Positions 34,093 to 44,014 of a DNA stretch of 64,000 nt are shown one piece after another. This stretch comes from Chthoniobacteraceae bacterium (lineage in GTDB: Bacteria > Verrucomicrobiota > Verrucomicrobiia > Chthoniobacterales > Chthoniobacteraceae), in the NCBI GenBank assembly GCA_947476045.1, contig CANJNZ010000002.1, forward strand, positions 1 through 64,000, given 5' to 3'. Position numbers and translations under genes: made by a program. Position 1 is the stretch's first letter; each line of letters opens with the position of its first letter. The notes below the pieces were generated by a model. That model saw nothing but the letters and a program-made list of their open reading frames with translations, was not told the origin of the DNA and ran no database searches.

Positions 34093-35169
34093 TCAGTCTT
34101 CCCAATCATCAGGATTCTTAAGGAAAACGCGGAATTTCTTTTTATCCATGGCCTTCTCGTAGGCTTCCTCGGGGGCAATCTTTGACGCACGCAGCAACTC
34201 CATGATCGCGTCATCCAGCGGCTGGTTCCCCTTCTTTTTTCCGACCTGCATCATACCCGTAATCTGGTGGGTTTTACCTTCGCGAATCAGATTCGCGATC
34301 GGGCTGTCCACTACCAGAATTTCGAGTGCGGCGCAGCGACCCGATTTGTCGATGCGCTTGAAAAGGTTTTGCGCGACGATACCGCGGAGCGACTCGGAAA
34401 GACCGCTCCGGATTTGGTTCTGCTGGCCGGCTGGAAATACATCAATGATACGGTCGATCGTTTTCGGCGCGCTGGGTGTATGCAAAGTGCCAAAGACAAG
34501 GTGGCCTGTTTGTGCGGCTGTGAGCGCGAGCTCGACAGTTTCCAGATCGCGCAACTCACCGACGAGAATGATGTCCGGGTCTTCACGAAGTGCGCCTTTC
34601 AATGCAGAGCTGAAGGATTTAGTATGCAAGCCGACTTCGCGATGGTTGATGAGGCTTTGCTGGCTCTTGTGAACGAATTCGATGGGGTCTTCGATGGTGA
34701 GAATATGTTCCTTCCGGTGCAGGTTTGCCCAATCCACCATTGCTGCGAGCGTCGTGGATTTACCGGAACCGGTAGGGCCGGTAACGAGGACAAGGCCCTT
34801 TTTCAGCATCGCAAACTTCTTGATGACTGGAGGAAGCCCTAGGTCATCCGCAGAAAGAATTTTGCTCGGAATCAAGCGGAACACCGCTGCGATCCCGTAT
34901 TTCTGGTTGAAGAAGTTCGCACGGTAGCGTGCAAATCCCGGATACTCGTAACCGAAATCCACGTCGCCTGTTTCTTCGAACTGTTTGATTTTGTGCTCCG
35001 GCGCGATCTCATAGACGAGCGCCTTCAGGTCATCGTTTGAGAAAGGCGGTGCTTCAACGCGCACCATTTCACCATGGATGCGGAGGATTGGAGGATTGCT
35101 TGTGGAAAGGTGCAGATCCGATGCGCCCTGCTCCTTCATGAATTTGAAATATTGATCAATACGGGCCAT
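34093..35169 (-). CDS. pilT: Type IV pilus retraction ATPase PilT
   Basis: 358 residues from the ATG at 35169 (MARIDQYFKFMKEQGASDLHLS). SDLHLSTSNPPILRIHG is the PilT N-terminal signature. Walker A is LVTGPTGSGKSTTLAAMVD, followed by ILTIEDPIEFVH, the LREDPDIILVGELRD Asp/Walker B region and TGHLVFGTLHTPSAPKTIDRI. The C-terminal part has the AIxNLIREGKTHQI motif typical of PilT. It is the first gene of a three-gene motor operon. It follows the glycosyltransferase operon on the same strand after a ~90-bp gap. Confidence 0.95.
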   Translation of the reverse strand: MARIDQYFKFMKEQGASDLHLSTSNPPILRIHGEMVRVEAPPFSNDDLKALVYEIAPEHKIKQFEETGDVDFGYEYPGFARYRANFFNQKYGIAAVFRLIPSKILSADDLGLPPVIKKFAMLKKGLVLVTGPTGSGKSTTLAAMVDWANLHRKEHILTIEDPIEFVHKSQQSLINHREVGLHTKSFSSALKGALREDPDIILVGELRDLETVELALTAAQTGHLVFGTLHTPSAPKTIDRIIDVFPAGQQNQIRSGLSESLRGIVAQNLFKRIDKSGRCAALEILVVDSPIANLIREGKTHQITGMMQVGKKKGNQPLDDAIMELLRASKIAPEEAYEKAMDKKKFRVFLKNPDDWED

Positions 35170-35260
35170 GCCCCCTTGAGATAGCGGGAACAATGCCACG
35201 GCGGGCATTTTGACCAATCAATGCCGGAGCATGCTCCGAATCAGAGGCGCAGCGGGGTAT

Positions 35261-36175
35261 CTATCGACTCGCTGAGGCCAGGCGTTCAGCACGCGCGAAC
35301 CCAAGGAGATGGTAGGCGAGGCGATATCTCCATGGGGCAGCCGGACCTGCGAGGCGCACGAGCCCTTTGGCCCGCCGCTCATCGTGGTAGATGGTTGCCT
35401 CTGCCAAATTGAAACGCGCCCAAGTGCGTGCCATTTCAAAATATGCTATGGCGATTTCTTTGCGATGTATCGGTTTAAGGAGGTTCTCCTCTTTGAGCCA
35501 ATCAAGCATCTTTTCCATAAGACTAGTGCGGACACGTGTAACGAGGACAGGGTCTTTGCGACAAAGTGTATCTTCGCTCCACACGCGATAAACAGCCCCC
35601 GGATCTGGGGTGTATTGAAAATGCAGACCGGCCTGTAGTGCGCTGAGGTAGAGTTCGTGTTCCTGGCAACACGGCTGCTTTTCGCGCCAGCGGAGTTTGG
35701 CCAATGCCTCGCGCCGCCATAGCGCACCGCCAGTCTGCGGAATGTGCCAGCGAATCCATTGTGTGAAAATATCCGCGTCCGGTGATGTTTTACTCTTCTC
35801 CCGGGTGGTGCCTGTAGGGGTTATTGTTTCGATCCAGACTGGGCCGTAAAGCACGTCAGTATTGTTTTTCGCATAGCTGAGCTGCGCGGCGATTTTGTCC
35901 ATCTCGAGATAGTCGTCGGCATCTAGATACTGCACCCACTCACCGCTGGCGTTTTCCAAAATTAAGTTGCGGGCGTGGTTCGCGCCGAGGTGCTCAGCTT
36001 CAATGATACGTATGAGCCCGGAGAATTCTCGCGCTACCGCCAGCGATAAGTCCGTCGATCCGTCGTCCACAACGATCACCTCGGGCTCCACGCCGCGCTG
36101 ACCCAATGCGCTCTGGATCGCATGGCGGATCCATCGCTCTGCATTGTAGCAGGGAATGCCGATGGTGACTTTCAT
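35261..36175 (-). CDS. Family-2 glycosyltransferase
   Basis: 304 residues. A GT-A fold begins at VTIGIPCYNAERWIRHAIQSALGQ, with EVIVVDDGSTD (nucleotide-sugar site) and WVQYLDADDYLEMDK (DxD metal site). The acceptor region holds PQTGGALWRREALAKLRW. The C-terminal ~90 residues are helical. It would add a sugar to a growing surface glycan at the inner face of the membrane. Its ATG overlaps the asnB stop, and it is the last gene of the overlapping chain that begins with the NRPS. Confidence 0.9.
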   Translation of the reverse strand: MKVTIGIPCYNAERWIRHAIQSALGQRGVEPEVIVVDDGSTDLSLAVAREFSGLIRIIEAEHLGANHARNLILENASGEWVQYLDADDYLEMDKIAAQLSYAKNNTDVLYGPVWIETITPTGTTREKSKTSPDADIFTQWIRWHIPQTGGALWRREALAKLRWREKQPCCQEHELYLSALQAGLHFQYTPDPGAVYRVWSEDTLCRKDPVLVTRVRTSLMEKMLDWLKEENLLKPIHRKEIAIAYFEMARTWARFNLAEATIYHDERRAKGLVRLAGPAAPWRYRLAYHLLGFARAERLASASR

Positions 36176-38037
36176 TTTGGCAGGTTACTCCGCCATGTCT
36201 CGTATAGCCATAGCGAGAATATGACGCGTCCGCCATCCCAGCGGCCCGCAAGCAGATCGTTCCACGCAGCGCGTAGTAAAGTGCGGTCGAGCAATGAGCA
36301 CACAGTGGAACTTGTGCTGAAAAGCTCCGCTTCCACTTGTTCGCGCAGCGGACCTGCCAGCCACGCGTTGAGCGGGACGGGGAATCCTTTCTTTGGGCGT
36401 GCGAGATCTTCGCGCAGCCTTTTTGCGAGCGTTTTTCGGAGCACGAAATTTCCGGGTCCACCTTGCGGTAGCTTGAGCGAGGAGGGGATGCGCGCCGCAA
36501 TCTTTGCCACTTCAATATCGAGCAGTGGAGTGCGCAGCTCGATGCTGGCCGCCATGCTCATCTTGTCCGCTTTTTGCAGCAGCGACTCTGCAAGTTGCCA
36601 GCGGATATCCCAGCAAAGCAGATCACTCAGTGTATCGCGTTGCTTGCAGAATATTGTTTCCGAAATACCTGCGGTGTGCGCGCTCAATTTACCCAGTTGT
36701 TCGGCAGTGAGTCCGCGAGGTTGTGAAATGTTTCCCGGCAGCCCCTCCATCCGCAAAGTCGCGATTTCCCCTTCGTAGGTGCTGTGTGTTCTGGCGAAAA
36801 AACGCTTTTTGCGCGATCCACTGGCAAAACAACCCTGAGGCAGAAATGGCGCCAGCCAGCGTAGTCGTCGCGTTCGCTCCATGGTCGCCAGTATCCCCAA
36901 ATAGCGACCGTCTTAGCCGCCGAAAAGTTCGTCGCTACCCTCTCCGCTGAGCAGCACTTTCACGTGGCCACGGGCCATCTCACACACGCGCATCACCGCG
37001 AAGCAGGCTGGGTCTCCGATGGGTTCGTCGAGATGCCAGGCGATGCGGGCGATACTTTCGGAAAAGTCGCGTGCCGTGAGTTCGAGCGTGTGGTGTGTGC
37101 TTCCGATTTCGCGCGCTGTCTCTGCGGCACCGCTCTGTTCACTGTCTTCTGCGCCAAAGCCCACGGTGAAAGTCTGCATCGTGCCGCTCTGCAATTCCTG
37201 CGCGTAGGCGGCGACCGTTCGCGAATCGAGTCCGCTACTCAGCAGCACGCCCACGGGAACATCCGCACGCAAATGCACTCGCACGCTTTCACGCAGGGCG
37301 TTGTCTAGCGCCTCGGTCGCATCATCGAGTTTAGTAAGGTCGGGTTCGACTGAGAGGTCATAGCTCCATTCCACGACTTGCGTCGCTCCTCCGCGCTCAT
37401 CAAGTGGCACACGGAGCACCTGACCCGGTTGCACCTTTTTGATTGCTGTAAAATGCGTCCCACCGTCAGGCAGCGAAAGCCACGCCGCAAACGTTAGGAA
37501 CGCATCTTCCCTCAAATCGCGTCTGACCCACGGAAGTGTCAGTAGGCATTTCAACTCACTCGCGAAGGCAAAGCGTCCGCCATCTTCGGTGAAATATAGG
37601 GGCTTTTGTCCGAAGTGATCGCGAGCCAAGAGCAGCGAGCGATTCGCGCGGTCGAAGATGCAGAAGGCAAACATCCCGCGAAGCCGCTCCGTCATCTTTG
37701 CTCCGAGTTCTTCGTATAGATGCACGAGCACCTCAGTGTCGCTGTGGGTGCGAAAAGTGTGACCTTTCCCCTCAAGTTCATGGCGCAGTTCGACGTAGTT
37801 GTATATTTCACCATTGAAAACGACACCGACATTGGCGTCCTCATTCCAAATGGGCTGAGTGCCGCCTTCGATATCAATGATGCTCAGCCGACGCATCCCC
37901 ATTGCCACTCCCAATGCGGATTCGATGTGGGAGCCTTCACCATCCGGCCCACGATGCACGATAAGCCCGAGCATACGCCGGAGTTGGGCGGCTGCATCGG
38001 GTTCGGCGCGATCTACAAAACCAGCGATTCCACACAT
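36172..38037 (-). pseudogene. asnB: Asparagine synthetase (glutamine-hydrolysing) with an in-frame stop
   Basis: Two frame-continuous halves: 38037-36913 (374 aa) and the rest to 36172. The first has the Cys2 glutamine amidotransferase domain (MCGIAGFVD, HRGPDGEG, FNGEIYNY, HSDTEVL) and the synthetase PP-loop VGVLLSSGLDSRT, and stops at LLSGEGSDELFGG. A single TAA (36913-36915) follows where family members have Tyr (GGY), then the same frame continues with DGRYLG and QKADKMSMAASIELRTPLLD to a normal end. Read through, it is ~621 residues, the usual length. In this setting AsnB-like enzymes often amidate sugars or peptides. Nonsense mutation or sequence error. Confidence 0.88.
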
Positions 38038-38072
38038 TGAGTTCTATTTAGCCGGGACTATGCCAGCGGGTC

Positions 38073-38093
38073 ACGGATGCTTTTCACATCCGT
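38073..38093. other. Small hairpin between glycosyltransferase and asnB
   Basis: acggatg and catccgt form a 7-bp stem around a 7-base loop in the only sizeable gap (63 bp) of the operon. There is no T-tract. It could modulate expression of asnB and the genes below it, or be inert. Confidence 0.35.
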
Positions 38094-38100
38094 AACGGGA

Positions 38101-39141
38101 CTAACGTAGTGCGAGCCGGTATCCCGCTGCTGTCAATTGTGCGACCTTATCCCAACTGCGCACCTCGCGCCACGGTGCTGCTGCTTCAAAGTTCGAGGTA
38201 ACGCCTAGCGCCTTGCTGAGCGCACTTTCGAAGTCCGTATCGAATTCGCTGAAGCGGTGGACAAATAGCGAAGGTTCATCGAGGACCACGGTATCCAGGC
38301 GGGCAGGCAGGAGTATCGGCAGTCCCCAGGAACGCGCGAGGTTTGCTGCTCCCGAGGTAAATATCTGCCGGTAATTAAAGACGGTGCAGTCCGCCGCGCA
38401 GAGCCAGAGTCGGAGTTGATCATCGGATAACCATGAGAATCGGGTGACGATATTCTTCGCGTCGCCAATTAGCGCGAGAAGCTGTGCTGCGTATTCAGGC
38501 GTGATGGGATTGCCGACGATAACCAGCGTTGCATTCGGCTGCTTGCGCCGCCACCAGGCAATTACTTCCTCCTGTCCTTTATAGGGCTGGACCGCACCGA
38601 ACATTAGCACGATCTTTTCACTGCCGAGCGAGAGTGCCGTTCGTGCATCGGATTGTGAGACGGGAGGGCCGAGCGTCACGGAAAGATCTCCGTGCGGGAT
38701 GACGCATACTTTTTCCTCCGCGAGTGAAAATTCACGTATGAGGCGCTGCTTCGCGATATGGGAGTGTGCAAAAACGACGCCGGCTAGTGTATGGGCAGTG
38801 CGCGTATTACTGGCGGCAAAAGATTCGTTTGAGCGGTTATGAGCGTGGAGATTGTGTGCGGTGGTTGCGAGTGTGCACTGGCGTGTGGCTCCGGCCAGGT
38901 CGAAGGCAAAGCGGGCGCGTCGAAACCAGTCCCATACGTCGCGTTTGCGTGGGTAGTAGGCCTCCGGCCAGTGGAGGTGGAGCAGGTCGCAGCGTTGTGT
39001 TGCGAGCAGTCGGCGAAGTGGAAAAACCCGTTTATAACCCTCCAAGAAAGTAACGTGAGCGCCATGTCGCTCCAGCGCTGTAGCGAGCAGCCGTTGGTAT
39101 GGAACGCCGTTACGCCAGTCGGGCGCGAATATGACGTTCAT
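38101..39141 (-). CDS. GT-B fold glycosyltransferase (family-4-like)
   Basis: 346 residues from the ATG at 39141, which shares its A with the preceding TAA stop. The N-terminal half has LLHLHWPEAYYPR and TTAHNLHAHNR, typical of GT-B acceptor domains. The C-terminal half has KIVLMFGAVQPYKGQEEVI, LVIVGNP and a TSGAANLARSWGLPIL donor-site region with FTSGA in place of the common E-x7-E. It is related to GT4 enzymes of exopolysaccharide loci and probably cytoplasmic. The exact sugar cannot be inferred. Confidence 0.8.
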   Translation of the reverse strand: MNVIFAPDWRNGVPYQRLLATALERHGAHVTFLEGYKRVFPLRRLLATQRCDLLHLHWPEAYYPRKRDVWDWFRRARFAFDLAGATRQCTLATTAHNLHAHNRSNESFAASNTRTAHTLAGVVFAHSHIAKQRLIREFSLAEEKVCVIPHGDLSVTLGPPVSQSDARTALSLGSEKIVLMFGAVQPYKGQEEVIAWWRRKQPNATLVIVGNPITPEYAAQLLALIGDAKNIVTRFSWLSDDQLRLWLCAADCTVFNYRQIFTSGAANLARSWGLPILLPARLDTVVLDEPSLFVHRFSEFDTDFESALSKALGVTSNFEAAAPWREVRSWDKVAQLTAAGYRLALR

Positions 39142-40052
39142 TAATCCTCCCAATCAATCAAGAGGGTATCGCGCAGACGCTTGAGGCCCTCACCATAAAA
39201 AAGATCACGCACCGCTCCCACGTAGTGACGTGCGATGCAGTCGCTCGATGCCTCTTTCGCCAGTGAGACTTCGTAGGTCTTTGGCAGGAGTCCGCCTTTG
39301 CCGTGGCGTGAAGCGCACAATGCGAAGAGTGTTTGCTCCACCCGCCAGATGTGTCCCTTCATGATGCTCGTCTCGCCGAGTGTGCGTTCGCAAAACTCCA
39401 AATCGATCGCTGCTTTTGCCAGCAGGCACAGGCCGCTGTTTACCCTTGGCCAGAGCGCGACGCCGAGATCCGCCCATGCGTTGTCTGCCGCAATGAGACT
39501 GCCTTCCGCGATGTCCTCGTTGAACCAGCATTCGTTTGCGCTGCTCGAAACCCAGTTCGTAATCTCGCGGGGATAGTTGAAAAAAAGCACATCGCTATCG
39601 AGAACGATCAAGCGCTCGCTTTCGCAGAACTGCGCCATGTCGAATATCTTCTGCGCGAGAGGGTGCTTGTTGCGGTAATCGTGACAAAATGGGAACGGCA
39701 GAAGCAGCCGATCCATCTTTGTATCAGCTTCATCGCGGGAGATGATGCGCGCGTTTTTAAAGAGCTTTTTCAACTGAGCCCGAATCTCAGCGGTCAGTGT
39801 TCCGTCGTCGTGAATGGTGACGTTCCATGTCTGCTCCGTGAAGTGAAAGAAACTCGCGAGCATCCACGCGCAAAGTTCCCAGTCTTTTGCTCCGGTCAGG
39901 ACATGGACGGGCACAGGCTGCGGGGCCTCGCTCCAAAACGGCCACGTCCACTCGGCGATGCGAGGCTTAGTTTTGTAATCATGGTAGCTAGCGCCGAAGC
40001 CTCGCTTTAAATCGCGCTTCAGCAGCCACCATAGACGTCCAAGAGAGATCAT
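39141..40052 (-). CDS. GT-A fold glycosyltransferase (nucleotide-diphosphosugar transferase type)
   Basis: 303 residues from the ATG at 40052, which overlaps the preceding stop by ATGA. After a basic N-terminus, VPVHVLTGAKDWELCAWMLASFFHFTEQTWNVTIHDDGTL resembles GT8-like starts. LIVLDSDVLFF supplies the DxD metal motif. GHIWRVEQTLFALCAS and IARHYVGAVRDLFYGEGLKRL lie in the C-terminal part. A transferase acting on a glycan intermediate is likely. Family assignment beyond GT-A is uncertain. Confidence 0.72.
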   Translation of the reverse strand: MISLGRLWWLLKRDLKRGFGASYHDYKTKPRIAEWTWPFWSEAPQPVPVHVLTGAKDWELCAWMLASFFHFTEQTWNVTIHDDGTLTAEIRAQLKKLFKNARIISRDEADTKMDRLLLPFPFCHDYRNKHPLAQKIFDMAQFCESERLIVLDSDVLFFNYPREITNWVSSSANECWFNEDIAEGSLIAADNAWADLGVALWPRVNSGLCLLAKAAIDLEFCERTLGETSIMKGHIWRVEQTLFALCASRHGKGGLLPKTYEVSLAKEASSDCIARHYVGAVRDLFYGEGLKRLRDTLLIDWED

Positions 40053-40972
40053 GCGTTGGTTCTTCGACGGAAGCCGAGCAGTTTGGCAAGACTTGACTTC
40101 GCCCTTGCGCGCACGGCTGGACACAAAATCCACTGTGGATGGCGGAGTAGTGCCATCGCAAATGGCGTTCGTCGCCTGCCCGGAGCTGTGGTTTTTCCAT
40201 GTTGGTAAAGGTCGTAGCTCAAATGCGCACGGAGTCGCTGGCGCGCGAGAGGGCTGATCTCCGCGCCGTCATCGAGGTGCTCTCTGACGATTCCACGTAT
40301 TTCGTCTGCGGCCTTTTCCGATGCGCTCGATTTCTGCGCGCTGTGGATACGGAAACGCGCCCCCACTGCCGGGACGTGTGCAACGCGGGCACCGACTCGG
40401 AAGCAGCGCACCCAGAAGTCATAGTCAAACGCGAGATTCCACTTTGGCTGAAAGCCGTCAGTTTTCTCCCACAACGAGCGCCGGAAAAACACCTCTGGTT
40501 GCACCCATTGGCGCTGGCTCCACCAAACGCCGTAAATATCGAGCGCTTCTTCGAGCTTTTGAATGTGCCCTGCATGCCGCCCTGTGGTTGCGCCCTTGCT
40601 ATCCATCCACTCGACGCGGCCATAGATGAGATCCAACTCAGGGTGATCCTCAAAATATGCCAACACACGCTCGGCGGTCCCTGGTGTAAGGATGTCGTCG
40701 CCATTGATGAAGCCGATGATGTTGCCGCCCATTTTTGCGAAAGCCCGGTTGAGGGCTTCAGGCTGACCGCTGTCCGATTCGCTTACGATGGTGTCGCATG
40801 GACGCGCAAAGGTGCGCGCTATTTCCAGAGTGCGGTCTTTTGATGCGCCATCCTGCAACCACCAGCGAACGTGTTCGCCCTGTGCGTTGAGCGACTCAAG
40901 TGTGGCAGGCAGGAACTCCTCCGCGTTATACACGGGCACGGCGAGCGTCAGCTGGCGGATGGAATCACTCAT
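40049..40972 (-). CDS. Family-2 glycosyltransferase
   Basis: 307 residues from the ATG at 40972, overlapping the preceding stop by ATGA. The GT-A motifs are LTLAVPVYNAEEFLPATLESL, WLQDGASKDRTLEIA and IGFINGDDILTPG (the DxD position reads NGDD). QWVQPEVFFRRSLWEKTDGF and LAFDYDFWVR form the acceptor and catalytic part. The C-terminus is helical. It is one of three GT2 enzymes of this operon, each likely adding one residue of the repeat unit. Confidence 0.88.
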   Translation of the reverse strand: MSDSIRQLTLAVPVYNAEEFLPATLESLNAQGEHVRWWLQDGASKDRTLEIARTFARPCDTIVSESDSGQPEALNRAFAKMGGNIIGFINGDDILTPGTAERVLAYFEDHPELDLIYGRVEWMDSKGATTGRHAGHIQKLEEALDIYGVWWSQRQWVQPEVFFRRSLWEKTDGFQPKWNLAFDYDFWVRCFRVGARVAHVPAVGARFRIHSAQKSSASEKAADEIRGIVREHLDDGAEISPLARQRLRAHLSYDLYQHGKTTAPGRRRTPFAMALLRHPQWILCPAVRARAKSSLAKLLGFRRRTNA

Positions 40973-41883
40973 GACCACACGAATTGTTTCTTCACAGCGC
41001 CCAGCCACGGGCGGAAACCAATTAGCGATGGGTGCCGCAGAGCGTCACTGAATAATCGGATAAGACGATCGATGCCTGTGCCGTGCGGTTTTTCGTGCAG
41101 CGCGCGACGCACGGCATACCATTTGTAGTTCTGCGAAATTTCCTCCCCAAGCGAGGAGGAGTCGTCGGGCGGGAGACGGTTTGCGTAGGCGCTTGCGATA
41201 CGCAGTTCCTCCTCGAGAAAGCGGTAGTTACGCCCGTCTCGCACCGTTTTGCTTTCCGAGTGCCAGCGCCAGCGACCCATCACTTCCGGCACCCGGCGCA
41301 GCAGGTATCCGGCGAAGACCGCCCGCGTGTAATACTCCATGTCCATCGAGTAGTGGTAGCTCTCGTCGAAGGCACCGATGGTGTCGTAAATCCGGCGGCT
41401 CATGTAGCAGACGTTCGAGCAGGGGAAGACGTGTTCAACCGAGCGCGCCCATGGCGTAATAATTTCCTTCAGTCGCGCCGGGCGATGTGGTGTCACCGTG
41501 CCACGGTCGCATTGTTCATCGAAAATCACACTGACTCCGCCGATCCAGTCGGTCGCTGGATTTTTAAAAAGTTCACCAACTCGCACGAGCGATCCCGGTG
41601 TGAGGAGATCGTCGCTGTTCAAGTATGCCCAGACATCTCCAGTCATACGAGCGAGTCCTTTGTTGATTGCATGCGATTGGCCGCGGTCAGGCTGGATTGC
41701 CAAGTGCGCAATGCTGTCCGCGTAACGCCCCAGGATTTCACGTGTGCTGTCCGTCGAGCCTCCATCCATGACGATGAGTTCTAGGGCAGGGTAATTTTGT
41801 TCCAGCACAGAAAGCAGCGTCGCCTCTATGTAAGCGCCCTGATTGAAGCTCGGCACGATAATGGAAATGCGCGGGCAACTCAT
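40969..41883 (-). CDS. Family-2 glycosyltransferase
   Basis: 304 residues from the ATG at 41883, which overlaps the Wzt stop by ATGA. It starts CPRISIIVPSFNQGAYIEATLLSVLEQNYP, then LIVMDGGSTDSTREIL, WAYLNSDDLLTPGSL and FDESYHYSMDMEYYTRAVFAGYLLRRV. The last block (ED-like region with DMEYY) is the catalytic acid position of this subgroup. It belongs to the group common in capsule and O-antigen loci. The first 17 residues of the longer open frame lie inside the upstream gene and are not used. Confidence 0.9.
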   Translation of the reverse strand: MSCPRISIIVPSFNQGAYIEATLLSVLEQNYPALELIVMDGGSTDSTREILGRYADSIAHLAIQPDRGQSHAINKGLARMTGDVWAYLNSDDLLTPGSLVRVGELFKNPATDWIGGVSVIFDEQCDRGTVTPHRPARLKEIITPWARSVEHVFPCSNVCYMSRRIYDTIGAFDESYHYSMDMEYYTRAVFAGYLLRRVPEVMGRWRWHSESKTVRDGRNYRFLEEELRIASAYANRLPPDDSSSLGEEISQNYKWYAVRRALHEKPHGTGIDRLIRLFSDALRHPSLIGFRPWLGAVKKQFVWS

Positions 41884-43127
41884 AGCATCCGCTCGACTCT
41901 GCTCACAATGGCAGGGCAAACGGTGCCAGGCCACGTTTCCGGAAAGAGGGACGATTGATTGCCGGCGCCTCCGACTGTAAAGGATAGAAATTGCTGCGCT
42001 GGAATGATGTAGCGTTCACCGGGCACATCGCAGCAGATTGAGATGTTGTAGCCCCTGCGATTCAGCAGACCACCGGGAACGTTGAAGGTTGTGCGGTAGT
42101 GTCCGGGGTCCAACAGTTCTCGTTGTTCCAGATGATCAGTTGCAGCGAAAGCCAACTCGCCTTCACTTGTGTGAACAAAAATTTCAAAACGTGCTCCACG
42201 AACGCGACAGAGCACATCGTAGCTAAGTTTTACAGTGATGGGATGAGTGGCTTCAAAAAATGAAGCGCGTTCTCCGCGCGCATCCGTGAGTGTGAGCGAC
42301 GCGAGGCGCACCTCATCGTTGCCAGGAGCTTTGTCTGCTGGCCATGCAATGTGACCACCGGCTTCGTCCGGGGCTGAACTTGCGAGGTAGCGCGCGATGA
42401 CTTCATTCGGCGCGCCCTGTGCGGCGACGGTTCCGTCTTGCAGCAGGATGGTTGTGTTGCAGAGCGCACGCACTGCGCCGAGGTTGTGCGAGACGAAAAA
42501 GACTGTGCGCCCGTGCTGGTGCGCGACCTCGTCCATTTTCCCGAGGCACTTTTTTTGAAAAGCCGCGTCGCCGACAGCGAGCACTTCATCAATCAGCAAA
42601 ATCTCCGGCTCAAGATGAGCTGCGACTGCGAATGCGAGCCTCACAAACATCCCGCTCGAATAGCGCTTCACCGGTGTGTCGAGGAATGCGCCGACTTCAG
42701 CGAATTCCACGATCTCATCGAACTTCGCCGCAATCTCCGCGCGCTTCATGCCGAGGATCGCTCCGTTGAGAAAAATGTTTTCGCGTCCTGTCAGTTCAGG
42801 GTGAAAGCCCGTTCCAACTTCGAGCAGCGATGCTACACGCCCGCGCAGGCGGATACTGCCTCGCGTCGGTTCGGTGATGCGGGAAAGAATTTTCAGCAGC
42901 GTGCTTTTACCAGCACCATTGCGACCTAGAAGCCCGACAACGTCGCCACGCTGAACGGTGAAAGACACATCGCGCAGACACCAAAACATCCCCGGCTTAT
43001 CGCCCTCGCGCGCTCCGAGCGCGCCCACAGCAGGCGGGTTCCGACGCTGGAAAAGTCCGCCGTCACCGAGGCGGTAGCATTTTCCGATACCGTGGGCTTC
43101 GACCATGGGTTGGATGGCGTTGCTCAT
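41880..43127 (-). CDS. wzt: Polysaccharide ABC exporter ATPase with carbohydrate-binding C-domain (Wzt)
   Basis: 415 residues. The ATPase half has Walker A GLLGRNGAGKSTLLKIL, then ENIFLNGAILGMKRAEI, signature VKRYSSGMFVRLAFAVAAHLEPEILLIDEVLAVGDAAFQKKC and the switch FFVSHN. This is the TagH/Wzt type. About 165 C-terminal residues form a separate beta-rich domain like the Wzt carbohydrate-binding domain that recognises the finished, usually end-modified, polymer. It pairs with the Wzm-type permease 2 bp upstream. The neighbouring GT2 gene overlaps by ATGA. Confidence 0.94.
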   Translation of the reverse strand: MSNAIQPMVEAHGIGKCYRLGDGGLFQRRNPPAVGALGAREGDKPGMFWCLRDVSFTVQRGDVVGLLGRNGAGKSTLLKILSRITEPTRGSIRLRGRVASLLEVGTGFHPELTGRENIFLNGAILGMKRAEIAAKFDEIVEFAEVGAFLDTPVKRYSSGMFVRLAFAVAAHLEPEILLIDEVLAVGDAAFQKKCLGKMDEVAHQHGRTVFFVSHNLGAVRALCNTTILLQDGTVAAQGAPNEVIARYLASSAPDEAGGHIAWPADKAPGNDEVRLASLTLTDARGERASFFEATHPITVKLSYDVLCRVRGARFEIFVHTSEGELAFAATDHLEQRELLDPGHYRTTFNVPGGLLNRRGYNISICCDVPGERYIIPAQQFLSFTVGGAGNQSSLFPETWPGTVCPAIVSRVERML

Positions 43128-43129
43128 AC

Positions 43130-44005
43130 TTAGATGCTGTCCACGACGGTGCGCTCCGCGTGGTTAAATGCGATGGTTCCTGCGAACAGGACGATGAGTG
43201 AGACGACTGCGGAGACAGCGAGCATTTCGGGCTGCCAGATGCCTTCGCCGAGCAGCACGGTGCGCGTATGTTCGACGACTGACGCCATAGGATTTGCCCA
43301 CGCGAGCCACGACCAGCTCGCATTTTTCGTCAGTAAATCCATCGGGTAAAAAACAGGCGATGCGAACATCCAAAGTTGCAAGAGCACAGGGGTGAGATGC
43401 GCAAGGTCGCGGAATTTCGCAGTGGATGCTGAAATGAGCAGGCTCAAGCCGAGGCTCATAATTGCTGTGATGGCGATGAGTGGTAGCATCAGCAGCGCAC
43501 CGATGCCCATGTGGACGGGTGCACCCTGCGCAGCAAACCAGCCGTAGAAAATGAAAAACACGACAAGCTGAAGCACGAGCGCGAAGAGATTGGAGACGAC
43601 CGTGGCGATGGGCACGATGAGTCGGGGAAAATATACTTTCCCGAAGAGATGTGAGTTTGCCGTGAAGGTCGCGGAGCCGGTCGTCACATTCTGTGCAAAG
43701 TAAGCCCACGGCAGCAGCGCGCAGAGATTGAAAAGCAGCGATGGGATGCTCCCAGTGGCGATGCCCGCGACTTTGTGAAACGCGATGCTCATCACCACCG
43801 CGCTGAGCAGCGGCTGGAGGATGAACCACAGCGGACCGAGCATGGTCTGCTTGTATTTCGCCAGAAAATCGCGTCGGACGAGAATGACGAGCAGGTCGCG
43901 ATACTCCCACAGTTCGCGCCAGTTCATGCGCAGAAAGCCTCGACCTGGTTCGATCAAAATTTCATAGCCGGGCGCGGGGCTGGCGTGCTCGTTGGGCTGA
44001 GACAT
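43130..44005 (-). CDS. wzm: Polysaccharide ABC exporter permease (Wzm)
   Basis: 291 residues. A cytoplasmic N-terminal tail with an amphipathic segment (LREYRDLLVIL-type: WRELWEYRDLLVILVRRDFLAKYKQTMLGPLWFILQPLL) precedes six hydrophobic helices. This is the ABC-2/Wzm signature. It exports undecaprenyl-linked polysaccharide across the cytoplasmic membrane with the adjacent ATPase. It starts only 9 bp behind the phosphopantetheinyl transferase gene, tying the export system to the NRPS genes. Confidence 0.93.
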   Translation of the reverse strand: MSQPNEHASPAPGYEILIEPGRGFLRMNWRELWEYRDLLVILVRRDFLAKYKQTMLGPLWFILQPLLSAVVMSIAFHKVAGIATGSIPSLLFNLCALLPWAYFAQNVTTGSATFTANSHLFGKVYFPRLIVPIATVVSNLFALVLQLVVFFIFYGWFAAQGAPVHMGIGALLMLPLIAITAIMSLGLSLLISASTAKFRDLAHLTPVLLQLWMFASPVFYPMDLLTKNASWSWLAWANPMASVVEHTRTVLLGEGIWQPEMLAVSAVVSLIVLFAGTIAFNHAERTVVDSI

Positions 44006-44014
44006 TGCGTGTGT

